Origin: Betaproteobacteria bacterium
GTDB taxonomy: Bacteria; Pseudomonadota; Gammaproteobacteria; Burkholderiales; SG8-39
Direction: 5' to 3'
Length of the DNA: 42,496 bases
Assembly (NCBI GenBank): GCA_947479645.1
Contig: CANKAJ010000027.1
Coordinates: 1 to 42,496, forward strand
Each line of letters starts with the position of its first letter. Positions within the stretch are counted from its first letter, which is position 1. Under the pieces are notes generated by a model. It made no database searches. It had not been told where the DNA came from and was given only the letters and a program-made list of their open reading frames with translations. The translations under genes were made by a program, and so were the position numbers. Below are positions 7,506 to 16,244 of this stretch, piece by piece.

Positions 7506-9257
7506 ATGACGGACTCCGCATCTGTGTCTGCGCAGCGCCTGAAGCTGTCATTTGGCGTCAAGATCAATTTCATTCTGGGTCTTGGGTTGGCTATCCTGGT
7601 TGGGGTGGGATCACTCGCTTATCGAAGTATCGAGACGCTGGTCGATACCAGCCGATATGAAGGTACATCTCTCGTTGAGGTTGGCCGACTGGAGGGATTG
7701 ATCGGAGCGCTGCGGCGCACCGAGTCGTCGCAGCGCAAGTACCTGATCACGGGCAGTGCCCAGGATATGTCGCGTTATCGGGCGGTGCGGGCACTGGTCC
7801 GGTTTGAGGAAACAGGTCTGGGAAGTTCAGGCCACGATCCCACGCAGCAGCGTCGCCTGAAGGAATTGCAGTCGGCGATCACGCTGCGGCTATCCAGCCT
7901 CGATGATGTTGTTGACGTGCGCAAGGCGAAGGGCTTGGCTGCGGCGGCGCTGGTGGTCAGCAACGGGCGCGCCGAAGAGCTCAACCTGCGCATCGGCATG
8001 TTGGCCGACCAGTTCCGCGCACACGAGTTCCGTGCATTGCGTTCGCGACAGGCCGAGACGGCATTGAATGCGGAGACCACTTCATTTCTCGTCTTCTGGG
8101 GGATCGCATTCTCGATGACGCTGCTGGTCTGGGCCATGGTAGTCATCCATCGGCACCAAGCCGGCCGTCAGGTGGCGGAACAGGCATTGCGGGCGAGCGA
8201 AGCGCAGTTGCGATTGATTACGGATGCAGTTCCAGCCCTGATCGCCTATGTCGATCGCAACGGCAATCTGCAGTTTCACAACCGCGCATTCGAGGACTGG
8301 TTCAATCGCAGCGCCAGCCAGCTGCATCAGCAATCCCTGCGCACGCTGATGGGGCAAGAGGCCTATGCGCTGATCGCGTCGCAAGTCGAGACCGTGCTTG
8401 CAGGCGAGGCGGTGAGCTTTGATTTTTCACTGGCGGCGGTTCGCGGCAAGACACTGGATTTGTCCGCGCAGTTTGTGCCGCGGCGGGATGAGCGCGGTGC
8501 AGTGCAGGGCTATTACGCGCTGGTGACGGACATCACGGCATTGAAGCAGGTGGACCGCATGAAAAGCGAGTTTGTCACCACGGTGAGCCATGAGTTGCGC
8601 ACGCCGCTCACATCCATTCGCGGCTCTCTCGGCCTCATTGCCGGCGGTGTCACCGGTGTACTCAGCGACAAGGCGAAGGAACTGGTCACCATTGCGTTGC
8701 AGAGTTGTGAGCGGCTGGTGCGCCTGATCAACGACATCCTCGACAGCGAGAAGATGCTGTCGGGGAAGATGGAATTTTCGCTCAGCCTGTTCAATCCGGT
8801 CGAGTTGATAGAACGGTCCATTCGCGAGAATGAAAGCTACGCCGCGACGCACAAGGTGACGGTGAAACTGGAAAATCAGGCGGCCAGCCCCTGTGTGCAT
8901 GCAGACCCTGACCGCTTGGTCCAGGTGGTGACCAATCTGTTGTCCAATGCCTGCAAATTTTCGCCGCAGGGCGGCGTCGTGGAGGTCCTGATTGAACGAA
9001 GCGCCAGCAGGGTCAGGGTGAGTGTCAGTGATCGCGGTTCCGGAATTCCGGCGGACTTGCAAGGGCGCCTGTTTGAGCGTTTTGCGCAACTGGACTCGAA
9101 CGATTCGCGCCGGCGTAGCGGGACCGGTCTGGGTCTGAGCATCAGCAAGGCCATTATCGAAAGGCTGGGCGGGTCCATCGCGTTCAGCGTGCGCGAGGGT
9201 GGTGGCAGCGTATTTACCTTTGAACTGCCACTGGCGGAAAACGAGAAATCAGGATGA
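7506..9257 (+). CDS. CHASE3-PAS sensor histidine kinase
   Basis: A 583-residue membrane kinase. Domains in order: a transmembrane helix at about 20-42 (NFILGLGLAILVGVGSLAY); a periplasmic helical CHASE3-like domain (about 45-190, with RRTESSQRKYLITG, typical of CHASE3); a second membrane helix (about 195-215, ending in WAMVVIHRH); a PAS domain (about 230-345, LRLITDAVPALIAYVDRNGN); a HisKA domain with a normal H-box (TVSHELRTPL, His362); and a HATPase domain with N-box NLLSNACKFS and G-boxes DRGSGIP and GTGLGLSIS. It should autophosphorylate on His362 and pass phosphate to receivers. The flanking HPt and receiver genes make it the likely input of a four-gene phosphorelay. The ATG at 7506 has no good Shine-Dalgarno sequence, only an A-rich leader. 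Confidence 0.92.
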   Translation: MTDSASVSAQRLKLSFGVKINFILGLGLAILVGVGSLAYRSIETLVDTSRYEGTSLVEVGRLEGLIGALRRTESSQRKYLITGSAQDMSRYRAVRALVRFEETGLGSSGHDPTQQRRLKELQSAITLRLSSLDDVVDVRKAKGLAAAALVVSNGRAEELNLRIGMLADQFRAHEFRALRSRQAETALNAETTSFLVFWGIAFSMTLLVWAMVVIHRHQAGRQVAEQALRASEAQLRLITDAVPALIAYVDRNGNLQFHNRAFEDWFNRSASQLHQQSLRTLMGQEAYALIASQVETVLAGEAVSFDFSLAAVRGKTLDLSAQFVPRRDERGAVQGYYALVTDITALKQVDRMKSEFVTTVSHELRTPLTSIRGSLGLIAGGVTGVLSDKAKELVTIALQSCERLVRLINDILDSEKMLSGKMEFSLSLFNPVELIERSIRENESYAATHKVTVKLENQAASPCVHADPDRLVQVVTNLLSNACKFSPQGGVVEVLIERSASRVRVSVSDRGSGIPADLQGRLFERFAQLDSNDSRRRSGTGLGLSISKAIIERLGGSIAFSVREGGGSVFTFELPLAENEKSG

Positions 9258-9264
9258 GGAAACA

Positions 9265-9660
9265 ATGAGCGCAATGCTGGAAAGAGTCATGTTGGTGGAG
9301 GATGATCAGGACATCCGTGCCGTGGCCACAATGGCGCTGGAAATGGTCGGGGGCTTCAAGGTGCGTGCCTGTGAGTCTGGTGCCGAAGCGATCGAGGCCG
9401 TTGCCGGCTTTTCGCCGCAGTTGGTGCTGCTCGATGTGATGATGCCGGGCATGAGCGGGCCGGAGGTGCTGCGCGCCTTGCGCGAGCGCGCCGATACGGC
9501 AGCTATTCCGATTGTTTTTCTGACCGCCAAGGTACAGGAAGCCGAGATCGAACAACTGCGTGCGCTGGGTGCGCTCGATGTGATTGCCAAGCCGTTCGAT
9601 GCCATGACCCTGTCTGCGTCAGTAACGGCGCTGTGGGAAAAATCCAATTTGCCATCGTAG
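9265..9660 (+). CDS. Single-domain (CheY-like) response regulator
   Basis: A 131-residue stand-alone receiver: acidic pocket VEDDQD, phospho-acceptor Asp57 in VLLDVMMPGMSG, Thr in VFLTAK and the conserved Lys in AKPFD. It has no output domain, so it probably acts as a phosphate relay or sink, or binds a protein partner. It starts 8 bases after the kinase stop, with AGGATGAGGA as the ribosome site. A longer frame that overlaps the kinase gene is unlikely because the fold begins at the ATG chosen. Together with the HPt it would complete a His-Asp-His-Asp chain leading to the regulator at 6284. Confidence 0.9.
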   Translation: MSAMLERVMLVEDDQDIRAVATMALEMVGGFKVRACESGAEAIEAVAGFSPQLVLLDVMMPGMSGPEVLRALRERADTAAIPIVFLTAKVQEAEIEQLRALGALDVIAKPFDAMTLSASVTALWEKSNLPS

Positions 9661-9692
9661 TGATTGCAGCAGGCTAGACGAGAACCGCGGTC

Positions 9693-10592
9693 TCAGTCCT
9701 TGGGCTCCAGTCCGTTCCGGATGAAGTCTTCGATGATGGGAGCCAGTTCCGCAGGGCGCTCCAGATGCATCATGTGGCCGGTGTCTTCGAACCAGATTTC
9801 CCGGCGGTTGCGATAACTGCCGAAACGATCCTCCGCCATGGCCCCGGGCACCATGTCGGACTTGCGCTTGAGAATGCCACCCTGGCGCGCCAGCAGGATC
9901 AGCGTCGGTGCAGTGACTTCTCGCCACAGCACCATGGAGTCATCTAGGCGGTTGCTCAGATGGGAGCCGGCATTGCTGGCGTGCGCCGGGTCGTGCATCA
10001 GCATGATGCGGCCATCGTCACTGGGCTTTCCCCAATGTCGCGCAATGAACTCGATGCGATCCGGGGGAATGCGCGGATGCGTTCGATGCAGGCGGGCCTC
10101 CAGTTCAAGATATGAATCGTAATATTGATGCGGATGCGGCTTGCGGATCCGGTTCATCCAGCGTTTGAGCATGCGTGGCATGTCATTTGACGTGGTCGAC
10201 TTGGCGCCATAGGCATCGATATTGACCAGGCGCGCGATGCGCTCGGGACGTATGCCGGCATAGACGCAGGCGACGTTGGCGCCGAAACTGTGCGCGATCA
10301 GGTTGACCGGCGTATCGGGCTGGAAGTGCAACAGGATATGATCAAGGTCTGCAAGGAAATCGCCATACCAATAGGTGTCGCTGCCAGTCCATTGCGACAG
10401 GCCGTAGCCGCGCCAGTCCGGCGCCAGCACTTGCCAGTCATTCTTAAGGGCGTCGACCAGAAACTGGAAAGACGCGGACACGTCCATCCAGCCGTGGATC
10501 ATGAACAGGATTGGCGCACCTTCGCGGCCCCAGCTGCGCACGTGATAGCGCAGGCCGCGGATCTGCAGGAATCTCGATTCGCTGGGCTTCAT
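9693..10592 (-). CDS. Alpha/beta-hydrolase, paralogue 3 of 3
   Basis: A 299-residue alpha/beta-hydrolase fold protein. The oxyanion-loop motif HGWMD is at about 33-37, the strand and turn LAPDWRGYG at 56-64, and the nucleophile elbow AHSFG gives Ser102. His273 in EDTGHMMHLE is the expected catalytic His. The usual acid after strand 7 (GxxD) is replaced by LARQGG, so the Asp may come from elsewhere (for example LDDSM). Probable role is esterase, lactonase or related C-O/C-C hydrolysis; the substrate is unknown. The start was placed at MKPSES to match its two neighbours, which share the start pattern MK(P/A)xxS. It is the last of three minus-strand paralogues, 13 bases after the previous stop. 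Confidence 0.88.
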   Translation of the reverse strand: MKPSESRFLQIRGLRYHVRSWGREGAPILFMIHGWMDVSASFQFLVDALKNDWQVLAPDWRGYGLSQWTGSDTYWYGDFLADLDHILLHFQPDTPVNLIAHSFGANVACVYAGIRPERIARLVNIDAYGAKSTTSNDMPRMLKRWMNRIRKPHPHQYYDSYLELEARLHRTHPRIPPDRIEFIARHWGKPSDDGRIMLMHDPAHASNAGSHLSNRLDDSMVLWREVTAPTLILLARQGGILKRKSDMVPGAMAEDRFGSYRNRREIWFEDTGHMMHLERPAELAPIIEDFIRNGLEPKD

Positions 10593-10605
10593 CTCAAGCC
10601 CTGAT

Positions 10606-11505
10606 TCAGATTGCAGTGGTTGGGTGCGTGTTGGGGAAAAAGCGTTCGACGTGTGCGGCCAGTTCCGCCGGGCGCTCAAGGTGCACCATGTGGCCGGTGT
10701 CCTCGATCCAGGCGGTTTCCAGCATGCGGAAACACGCGAGGCGCTGCTCCAGGCGGCCGTCGCTCAGGTCCGCCGTGCGCTTGACCGGCGAGCCCTTGCT
10801 GGCAATGAGAAAGAATACCGGCGCCGTAATGGCGCGCCAGCAGGCCATGGAGTCATCCAGGCGGTTGCTGTTGTGCGGGCCGAAGTTCTTGGCATGGGCA
10901 GGATCATTGATCACCTCGATGCGCCCGTGCGCATTGACGCGTCCCCATTGCCTGGCGAGGAATGCGATGCGGTCCGGCGGCACAGTGGGAAACTGGCGAT
11001 GCAGGCGATTGGCAAACTCATCGTAGGTCGCATAGTCATTCAAGCGCGGGCCCTCACCAATACGCTTGAGCAACTGCGCATAGCGATCGGGCGCCGATTC
11101 GGGCTTCAAGTCGCGCGCGCCAAATCCGTCGACGCTGAAAGCGCGCGCAATGCGGTGCGGACGCACCCCAGCGTAGACCATGCCAACCGTGGCGCCAAAG
11201 CTGTGGGCAATCAGATTGACCGGCCGCTCGGGTTCCAGTTGATCGAGTATGTGTTCGAGATCGGCGAGAAATTCCTGGTACCAGTAGGTATCGGTGCCGG
11301 CCCACTGCGTGTCGCCGTAGCCGCGCCAATCCGGTGCCAGCACATTCCAGTCCTTCGTCAGTGCATCGACCGTAAACTGGAACGATGCCGACGTGTCCAT
11401 CCATCCGTGCAGCATGACCAGTCTGGGCGCGTCCTCAGGTCCCCAGCTGCGCACGTGGTAGCGCAGGCCGCGTACCGGGATGTAAAGAGACTTGCTTGCT
11501 TTCAA
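10606..11505 (-). CDS. Alpha/beta-hydrolase, paralogue 2 of 3 (TTG start)
   Basis: A 299-residue sister of the proteins on both sides, sharing LRYHVRSWG, HGWMDTSASFQF, LAPDWRGYG and the nucleophile motif AHSFG (Ser102). The catalytic His lies in EDTGHMVHLERP. The start is a TTG at 11505 that overlaps the TGA of the upstream gene (TTGA). A GGGAG ribosome site lies 9 bases upstream, and the resulting N-terminus (MKASKSLYIPVRGLRY) aligns with the paralogues, which makes this rare start convincing. The overlap implies translational coupling. As in the other copies, the usual acid position after strand 7 is not an Asp (IASKGS). Substrate unknown. Confidence 0.88.
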   Translation of the reverse strand: MKASKSLYIPVRGLRYHVRSWGPEDAPRLVMLHGWMDTSASFQFTVDALTKDWNVLAPDWRGYGDTQWAGTDTYWYQEFLADLEHILDQLEPERPVNLIAHSFGATVGMVYAGVRPHRIARAFSVDGFGARDLKPESAPDRYAQLLKRIGEGPRLNDYATYDEFANRLHRQFPTVPPDRIAFLARQWGRVNAHGRIEVINDPAHAKNFGPHNSNRLDDSMACWRAITAPVFFLIASKGSPVKRTADLSDGRLEQRLACFRMLETAWIEDTGHMVHLERPAELAAHVERFFPNTHPTTAI

Positions 11506-12470
11506 CGCGTACCGCTCCCATTGGTTTGGTTACCCTCGTTGATGAACTCCTCGACCAGTTGCGCCAGCAATTCGGGCTTTTCCAGGTGCACCATGTGACC
11601 AGTGTCGGGCAGCCTGACTTCGCGTCGCGTGCGGAAGTGCTGCAGGCGGCTTTGTGCGCCGCCATTGTCCAGTTCCTTGGCACGCGAACGCGATGCCCCC
11701 TGCTCCGCGATCAGCCATAGCACCGGCGCGGTAATGCGCTGCCAGCATGCAATGGCCTCGTCAAGGCGGATGGAGATGTGCATGCCATCGTTCTGGGCAT
11801 TGGCAGTATCGGTCACCATGACCACGCGCCCGGCGTCATTGACCCGTGCCCAGTTCCGCGCGAGATAAGAGATGCGTTCCGGGGTGACGCGCGGGTGGTC
11901 GCGCTGCAAGCGCTTTTCAAGATCCTCGAATGTGGCAAAGTCCTTGAAGCCGGAGCCCTTTTTGATGCGGTCCAGCCATTCGGCGTAACGCTTGGGCGGT
12001 ATCTCAATTGGCGCCGATGGTGCCGTTGATTCTGGCTCGCCCTTGCGCTCCAGGCGCGCCGGCTTGACGCCCTCGGCGCGTGGCCCGAAGCCGTCGATAT
12101 TGACAAAGCGCGCGATGCGCTGCGGCATCGCGCCGCTATAGACACTGGCGACGTTGCCGCCGAAGCTGTGTGCGATGAGATTGACTGGCGTATCGGGCTG
12201 GAAGTGGGTGAGCACATGATCCAGATCCGCCACCGCGTCGGCAAACCAATAGGTATCGCTGCCCTGCCATTGGGTCTGACCGTAGCCGCGCCAATCGGGC
12301 GCGAGCACGTGCCAATCACCTTTGAGGGCATCGACGAAAAACTGGAACGAGGCGGAGGCGTCCATCCATCCGTGCAGCATGAACAGCTTGGGTGCGCCTT
12401 CGCGCCCCCAGCTGCGCACGTGATAGCGCAAGCCCCGAATGTCCAGATATATAGACTGGTTGGGCTTCAT
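11502..12470 (-). CDS. Alpha/beta-hydrolase, paralogue 1 of 3
   Basis: A 322-residue alpha/beta-hydrolase and the first gene of the tandem trio. It carries the same blocks as its neighbours: LRYHVRSWGREGAP, HGWMDASASFQF, DWRGYGQTQWQG, AHSFGGNVASVYSG (Ser102) and DTGHMVHLEKP. It differs by an extra Pro/Glu-rich stretch of about 25 residues after the FVNIDGFGP segment, in the cap region that usually sets substrate choice. The ATG at 12470 is preferred because it gives the shared MKPNQS start; the frame is open further upstream to 12578 across a short tandem repeat. It is divergent from the EF-hand membrane protein gene at 12688. Confidence 0.87.
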   Translation of the reverse strand: MKPNQSIYLDIRGLRYHVRSWGREGAPKLFMLHGWMDASASFQFFVDALKGDWHVLAPDWRGYGQTQWQGSDTYWFADAVADLDHVLTHFQPDTPVNLIAHSFGGNVASVYSGAMPQRIARFVNIDGFGPRAEGVKPARLERKGEPESTAPSAPIEIPPKRYAEWLDRIKKGSGFKDFATFEDLEKRLQRDHPRVTPERISYLARNWARVNDAGRVVMVTDTANAQNDGMHISIRLDEAIACWQRITAPVLWLIAEQGASRSRAKELDNGGAQSRLQHFRTRREVRLPDTGHMVHLEKPELLAQLVEEFINEGNQTNGSGTR

Positions 12471-12520
12471 TTTTGAAGCGTATTTTCCCATATTCCGGAG
12501 AAACGCGCGCCATAGTCCAG

Positions 12521-12546
12521 TATAGGTCCGGTATAGGTCCGGTATC
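12521..12546. repeat. Short tandem repeat (11-bp unit) upstream of the hydrolase trio
   Basis: TATAGGTCCGG occurs twice head to tail (12521-12531, 12532-12542), followed by a partial copy TATCGG. The unit is close to one helical turn, so it could be an operator for the divergent promoters, but this is inference. Confidence 0.6.
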
Positions 12547-12687
12547 GGCATGCGGTACCGGCCGAGAATGCACGTCATGATCGGCTAAATTGATTGCGGC
12601 CCCTGATCACCATAGGGTAAATTCAGAGATTGCTCGTGCAAAAAAATCCAGAAACGCGAGCATCAATCGAATGGGAAGGAAGCTGAC

Positions 12688-14550
12688 ATGAACGCGACAC
12701 CGACGCGCTGGCGTTTTTTTCGTGCGGGTGGATTCGACCAGGTACGCCTTGATACCGCAGCCGAATTGCTGGCCATCAGCGAACTGGACCAGAAGCTCTG
12801 GGTGGCCTTGTCCTGCCCGGTCAAGGGCATCGAGTTCGACGCGCGCACCCTTTCGTTTGTCGATAGCGACGCAGACGGCCACGTGCGTGCCCCCGAGTTG
12901 CTCAATGCGGTGAGCTGGGCTTCGGCCAGGCTGAGTGATCCCGAGGTGCTGTCGGCGCGCCTGGCCGGAGTTCCACTGGGGGCGATTCGTGATGATGATG
13001 ACGAAGGGCGGTCCATCGCCGCTGCGGCGCGCACACTGGTTGCCGAACTGGGGCGAGGCGCGGACGACGACGTGATCAGTGTCGAGGAGGCGAGCAAGGC
13101 GCAGGCAAGCCACGCGGCGCGCGCGCTGGCGGCCTGGGAGGCTTCGGGTTCCAAGGTGCGTTTGCTCGGTGATGCAACCGAAGCGGCGTATGTATCGCTG
13201 TTGGCGGTTACCGGCAAGATCGAGGACTATTTTGTGCGCTGCCGGCTGGCGGCCTTTGATGGTCGCGCTGGCGAGGCGCTGAATGCTTCCGAAGACGCTT
13301 TCAAGGCGCTTGCACCGACTGCCTTGCAGGCCGATGCAGAGGCGATCGCGACACTGCCGCTGGCGCGCGTGACGGCCGCTATGGCCCTTCCGCTCGTGGC
13401 CGGCATCAATCCGGCCTGGGCCTCGCGCATCGCCACCTTGCGTGATGCCATCGTCACACCCCTGCTCGGCGCGCGCGATGCCCTGAGCGAGGCCGACTGG
13501 CAGTCGCTGAAGGATTGGCTCGCTCCCTACGCTGCCTGGGTGGCTGCCAAGCCCGACCCCGGCGCCGAGGGCGAGGGCGTCCGCGAGCTGGAAAAGCTCG
13601 CCCGCTATGTGCGCGACCTGATGCCGCTCGCCAATAACTTCGTTGCGTTCAAGGATTTCTACACACGCCAGGGCAAGGCGACCTTTCAGGTCGGCACGCT
13701 TTATCTCGATGGTCGATCCTGCGAATTGTGCGTGGTGGTCAACGACTCCGCCAAACACGCGGCATTGGCGACCCTGGCGCGCATCTGCCTTATTTATTGT
13801 GAATGCGTACGCGGCGCGGAAAAAATGACGATCGCCGCCGCGTTTACTGCCGGCGATTCGGATCAGTTGATGATCGGGCGCAATGGTGTGTTCTACGACC
13901 GTCGCGGCAACGACTGGGATGCCACCATTGTCAAGATCGTCGATCACCCGATCAGCCTGCGCCAGGCGTTCTGGTCGCCCTACAAGCGTCTTGCGCGTAT
14001 GGTAGCCGAGCAGTTGCAGAAAATCGCCGCGAGCAAGGCCAAGGAGGCCGAGGACAAGCTGGTGGTCGGCGCGATGCAGGCAGGAACGAAGGTGGCCACA
14101 GCGGCGCCTGGCAAGCCGGCGGCGCCTGCGCAGCCGCCATTTGACGTGGGCAAGTTCGCCGGGATTTTCGCGGCAATCGGACTCGCCGTTGGCGCAATCG
14201 GTACGGCGCTGGCGTCGGTGCTGACCGGCATGCTGGCGCTTAAATGGTGGCAGATGCCGCTGGCCGTCGTTGGTCTGATGCTGCTGGTGTCCGGCCCGGC
14301 CGTGATACTGGCCTGGTTCAAGCTGAGGAGTCGCAATCTGGGACCCATTCTGGATGCCAACGGCTGGGCCATCAATGCGCGCGCCTGCATCAACATTCCG
14401 TTCGGCACGTCGTTGACGCAACTGGCGCAACTGCCTGCCAACTCGGAGCGGACGCTTGCCGATCCCTATGCGCAAAAAGAAGCGCCGTGGCGGCTTTACC
14501 TGGTCATTGCGGCGATTGTCTTCGGCGCGCTGGTGTGGTTCTTCCGGTGA
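12688..14550 (+). CDS. Large membrane protein of unknown function with an N-terminal EF-hand loop
   Basis: A 620-residue protein that I do not assign to a named family. Residues 59-70 (DSDADGHVRAPE) match a canonical 12-residue EF-hand calcium loop, with acids at positions 1, 3, 5 and 12 and Gly at 6. A second, degenerate loop-like stretch (ADDDVISVEE) lies near 125-134. The middle is Ala-rich and helical. The C-terminus has an Ala/Pro linker (about 465-480), two hydrophobic segments near 485-515 and 520-545, and a final membrane helix ending in VWFFR. The most likely layout is a long soluble N-terminal domain anchored at the inner membrane. ATG 12688 follows a GGAAGGA ribosome site. It is divergent from the hydrolase trio. 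A calcium-dependent role is inferred from the loop only. Confidence 0.75.
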   Translation: MNATPTRWRFFRAGGFDQVRLDTAAELLAISELDQKLWVALSCPVKGIEFDARTLSFVDSDADGHVRAPELLNAVSWASARLSDPEVLSARLAGVPLGAIRDDDDEGRSIAAAARTLVAELGRGADDDVISVEEASKAQASHAARALAAWEASGSKVRLLGDATEAAYVSLLAVTGKIEDYFVRCRLAAFDGRAGEALNASEDAFKALAPTALQADAEAIATLPLARVTAAMALPLVAGINPAWASRIATLRDAIVTPLLGARDALSEADWQSLKDWLAPYAAWVAAKPDPGAEGEGVRELEKLARYVRDLMPLANNFVAFKDFYTRQGKATFQVGTLYLDGRSCELCVVVNDSAKHAALATLARICLIYCECVRGAEKMTIAAAFTAGDSDQLMIGRNGVFYDRRGNDWDATIVKIVDHPISLRQAFWSPYKRLARMVAEQLQKIAASKAKEAEDKLVVGAMQAGTKVATAAPGKPAAPAQPPFDVGKFAGIFAAIGLAVGAIGTALASVLTGMLALKWWQMPLAVVGLMLLVSGPAVILAWFKLRSRNLGPILDANGWAINARACINIPFGTSLTQLAQLPANSERTLADPYAQKEAPWRLYLVIAAIVFGALVWFFR

Positions 14551-14815
14551 TCTGACCGGTTTTCGTGGTTGGCTCGGAGACTCGCGGGGGAATGCCTATC
14601 TCGTGGTATCGTGGATAAAATAATGAAGGTGGCCAGGGAGCCGCCATGCAATAGGTGATAGGGGGGCGCCGTGCCGCGGCAGTTCAGGCGCGGGCGCCGG
14701 TGCGATTGATGCGCCGTTTCACGATTCAAGGAGATGCAGCATCACAGACCTGCAACCGGCTGCGGAAATCCGCGCAGGGTGCATGTGATGGGCGCATGCT
14801 CGACATGGGAGCTTC

Positions 14816-16150
14816 ATGTACTCGTACGCGCCTCTGACCATACGCACGGCGGTCATCTTCTTTGTGCCGCTCATCCTGACGACCGAGCTGCATCAGCTTT
14901 CGCACTCTCTGGTTCATGCCTTTCTCGCGCGGCTTGGCGATCCCACCATCACGCTGGCTGCGTTCAGCGTCGCCTTCTCGTTCAATACGACATTCAGCGG
15001 CATCATCGGCATCTGCACTCAGGCAGGAATGTCGTACATCACCGACAAGCCCTCGTTCTGGCGCGTGGCCCGTTTTTTCTTCTTTGTTTCCTTTGCGCCA
15101 TTTTGCTTCATCGAAGGCGTCGCGCTGACACCGCTTGGTGACTGGCTGTTTCATGACCTGATTGGTGCCAGTGCGGAGGTGACGCGGCTTGCCAGGGGGG
15201 CCTCCGCGATCATGGGTCTGTGGATATTCCCCAATCAGGTGCGCAATCTCACCAGCGCCTTGTGCATGATGCGCCGGAAAACGATGCTGATTTCCCATTC
15301 GACCATCATCCGGCTGGTGTCCCAGGCGCTGATGCTGATGGTGTTGCCACTTGCGATGGAAGGTGCGCTGGCGGGAGCTGCGTCGCTGGTCGGGTGCATG
15401 ACCGTGGAAAGTATCTATATGTATTACGTCACCCGGCGACTCTATGCGGAGTTGCCGGAAAAGGGCGGCGAACAGGCTTCATATACCCAGATGTGGGCTT
15501 TTTCATGGCCCCTGATGATTACGCAGATCACGGAAAGTGGAGTGACCTTCGTGATCAATTTCTTTCTCGGGCGCCTTGAGCACCCCGATCTTGCATTGGC
15601 GGCATTCGGCGTGGTCAATGCGCTGACCTCCCTGATCGTCTCGCCATTGCGCAATCTGGTGCAGACAGCTCAGGCGCTGGTGCGCAGTCGCGAGGATATG
15701 CTCGTGATGCGCAGGTTCGTGAATCGTCTGGCACTGGTGTATACGGCCCTGGTCGGGGTCCTGTTCTACACGCCGATGCGCGAGGTCATCCTGAACGGGA
15801 TCATGGGGCTGCGCTCTGATCTGAGTTCCTATGCGACACCGGCCGTGCACATGATGTTGTTCGTTGCCATCGTGTGGGGTTATTCGTCGCTTTATCGCGG
15901 CTTGCTCGCCGCCATGCGCCGGACCAGGGCGATCGCGGGCACTGCGATTATCCGGTTGCTGGTGGTGATTGCGGTGGGCAGCATCACCCTGTTTTTTCCA
16001 CATCTCAATGGCGCGGTGGTCGGGGTCGGCGCCATCGGTGCCGCCTTCCTTGCCGAGGCATTGATTCTCGGATGGCGGCTCAAACATTACAGTGCCGCCG
16101 GGGACGAACTGTTTCCGCAAAGGGCGGAGCATGCGGTGGTGGGGCACTGA
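14816..16150 (+). CDS. Polytopic MOP/MATE-like membrane transporter
   Basis: A 444-residue protein made almost entirely of hydrophobic segments, about twelve, in two similar halves. Each half starts with a helix followed by a loop and a small-residue-rich helix (FVPLILTTELHQLSHSLVH in the first half; FSWPLMITQITESGVTFVIN in the second). This is the pattern of the MOP flippase superfamily (MATE exporters, polysaccharide flippases, ANK-like proteins). The substrate could be a drug-like cation, a lipid-linked sugar or an organic anion. The ATG at 14816 follows GGGAG 6 bases upstream. The terminator overlaps the stop codon, so the gene is likely monocistronic. The glycosyltransferase pair that follows is convergent, which makes a flippase role tempting but unproven. 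Confidence 0.72.
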   Translation: MYSYAPLTIRTAVIFFVPLILTTELHQLSHSLVHAFLARLGDPTITLAAFSVAFSFNTTFSGIIGICTQAGMSYITDKPSFWRVARFFFFVSFAPFCFIEGVALTPLGDWLFHDLIGASAEVTRLARGASAIMGLWIFPNQVRNLTSALCMMRRKTMLISHSTIIRLVSQALMLMVLPLAMEGALAGAASLVGCMTVESIYMYYVTRRLYAELPEKGGEQASYTQMWAFSWPLMITQITESGVTFVINFFLGRLEHPDLALAAFGVVNALTSLIVSPLRNLVQTAQALVRSREDMLVMRRFVNRLALVYTALVGVLFYTPMREVILNGIMGLRSDLSSYATPAVHMMLFVAIVWGYSSLYRGLLAAMRRTRAIAGTAIIRLLVVIAVGSITLFFPHLNGAVVGVGAIGAAFLAEALILGWRLKHYSAAGDELFPQRAEHAVVGH

Positions 16151-16173
16151 TTCGGCATTCGGCGAATCTTTTT
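16149..16173 (+). terminator. Rho-independent terminator after the MOP/MATE-like gene
   Basis: Arms GATTCG and CGAATC around an 8-base loop are followed directly by TTTTT. The stem overlaps the last bases of the stop codon. Confidence 0.7.
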
Positions 16174-16244
16174 ATGCTGTGATAGCCTGGCAACGACACG
16201 AAACGCAGTCGCAAATAATCAATTTGTGGATAAGGTGATATGAG

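Noticed and set aside
9680-9694. Palindrome-like GAGAACCGCGGTCTC between convergent genes
   Set aside because: Imperfect and too short a loop for a terminator; could be chance.
12607-14475. Minus-strand open frame of about 620 codons opposite the EF-hand protein gene
   Set aside because: Translation is Arg/Gln/His-rich without recognisable motifs, typical of antisense frames in GC-rich genes; the plus strand has a ribosome site and membrane helices.
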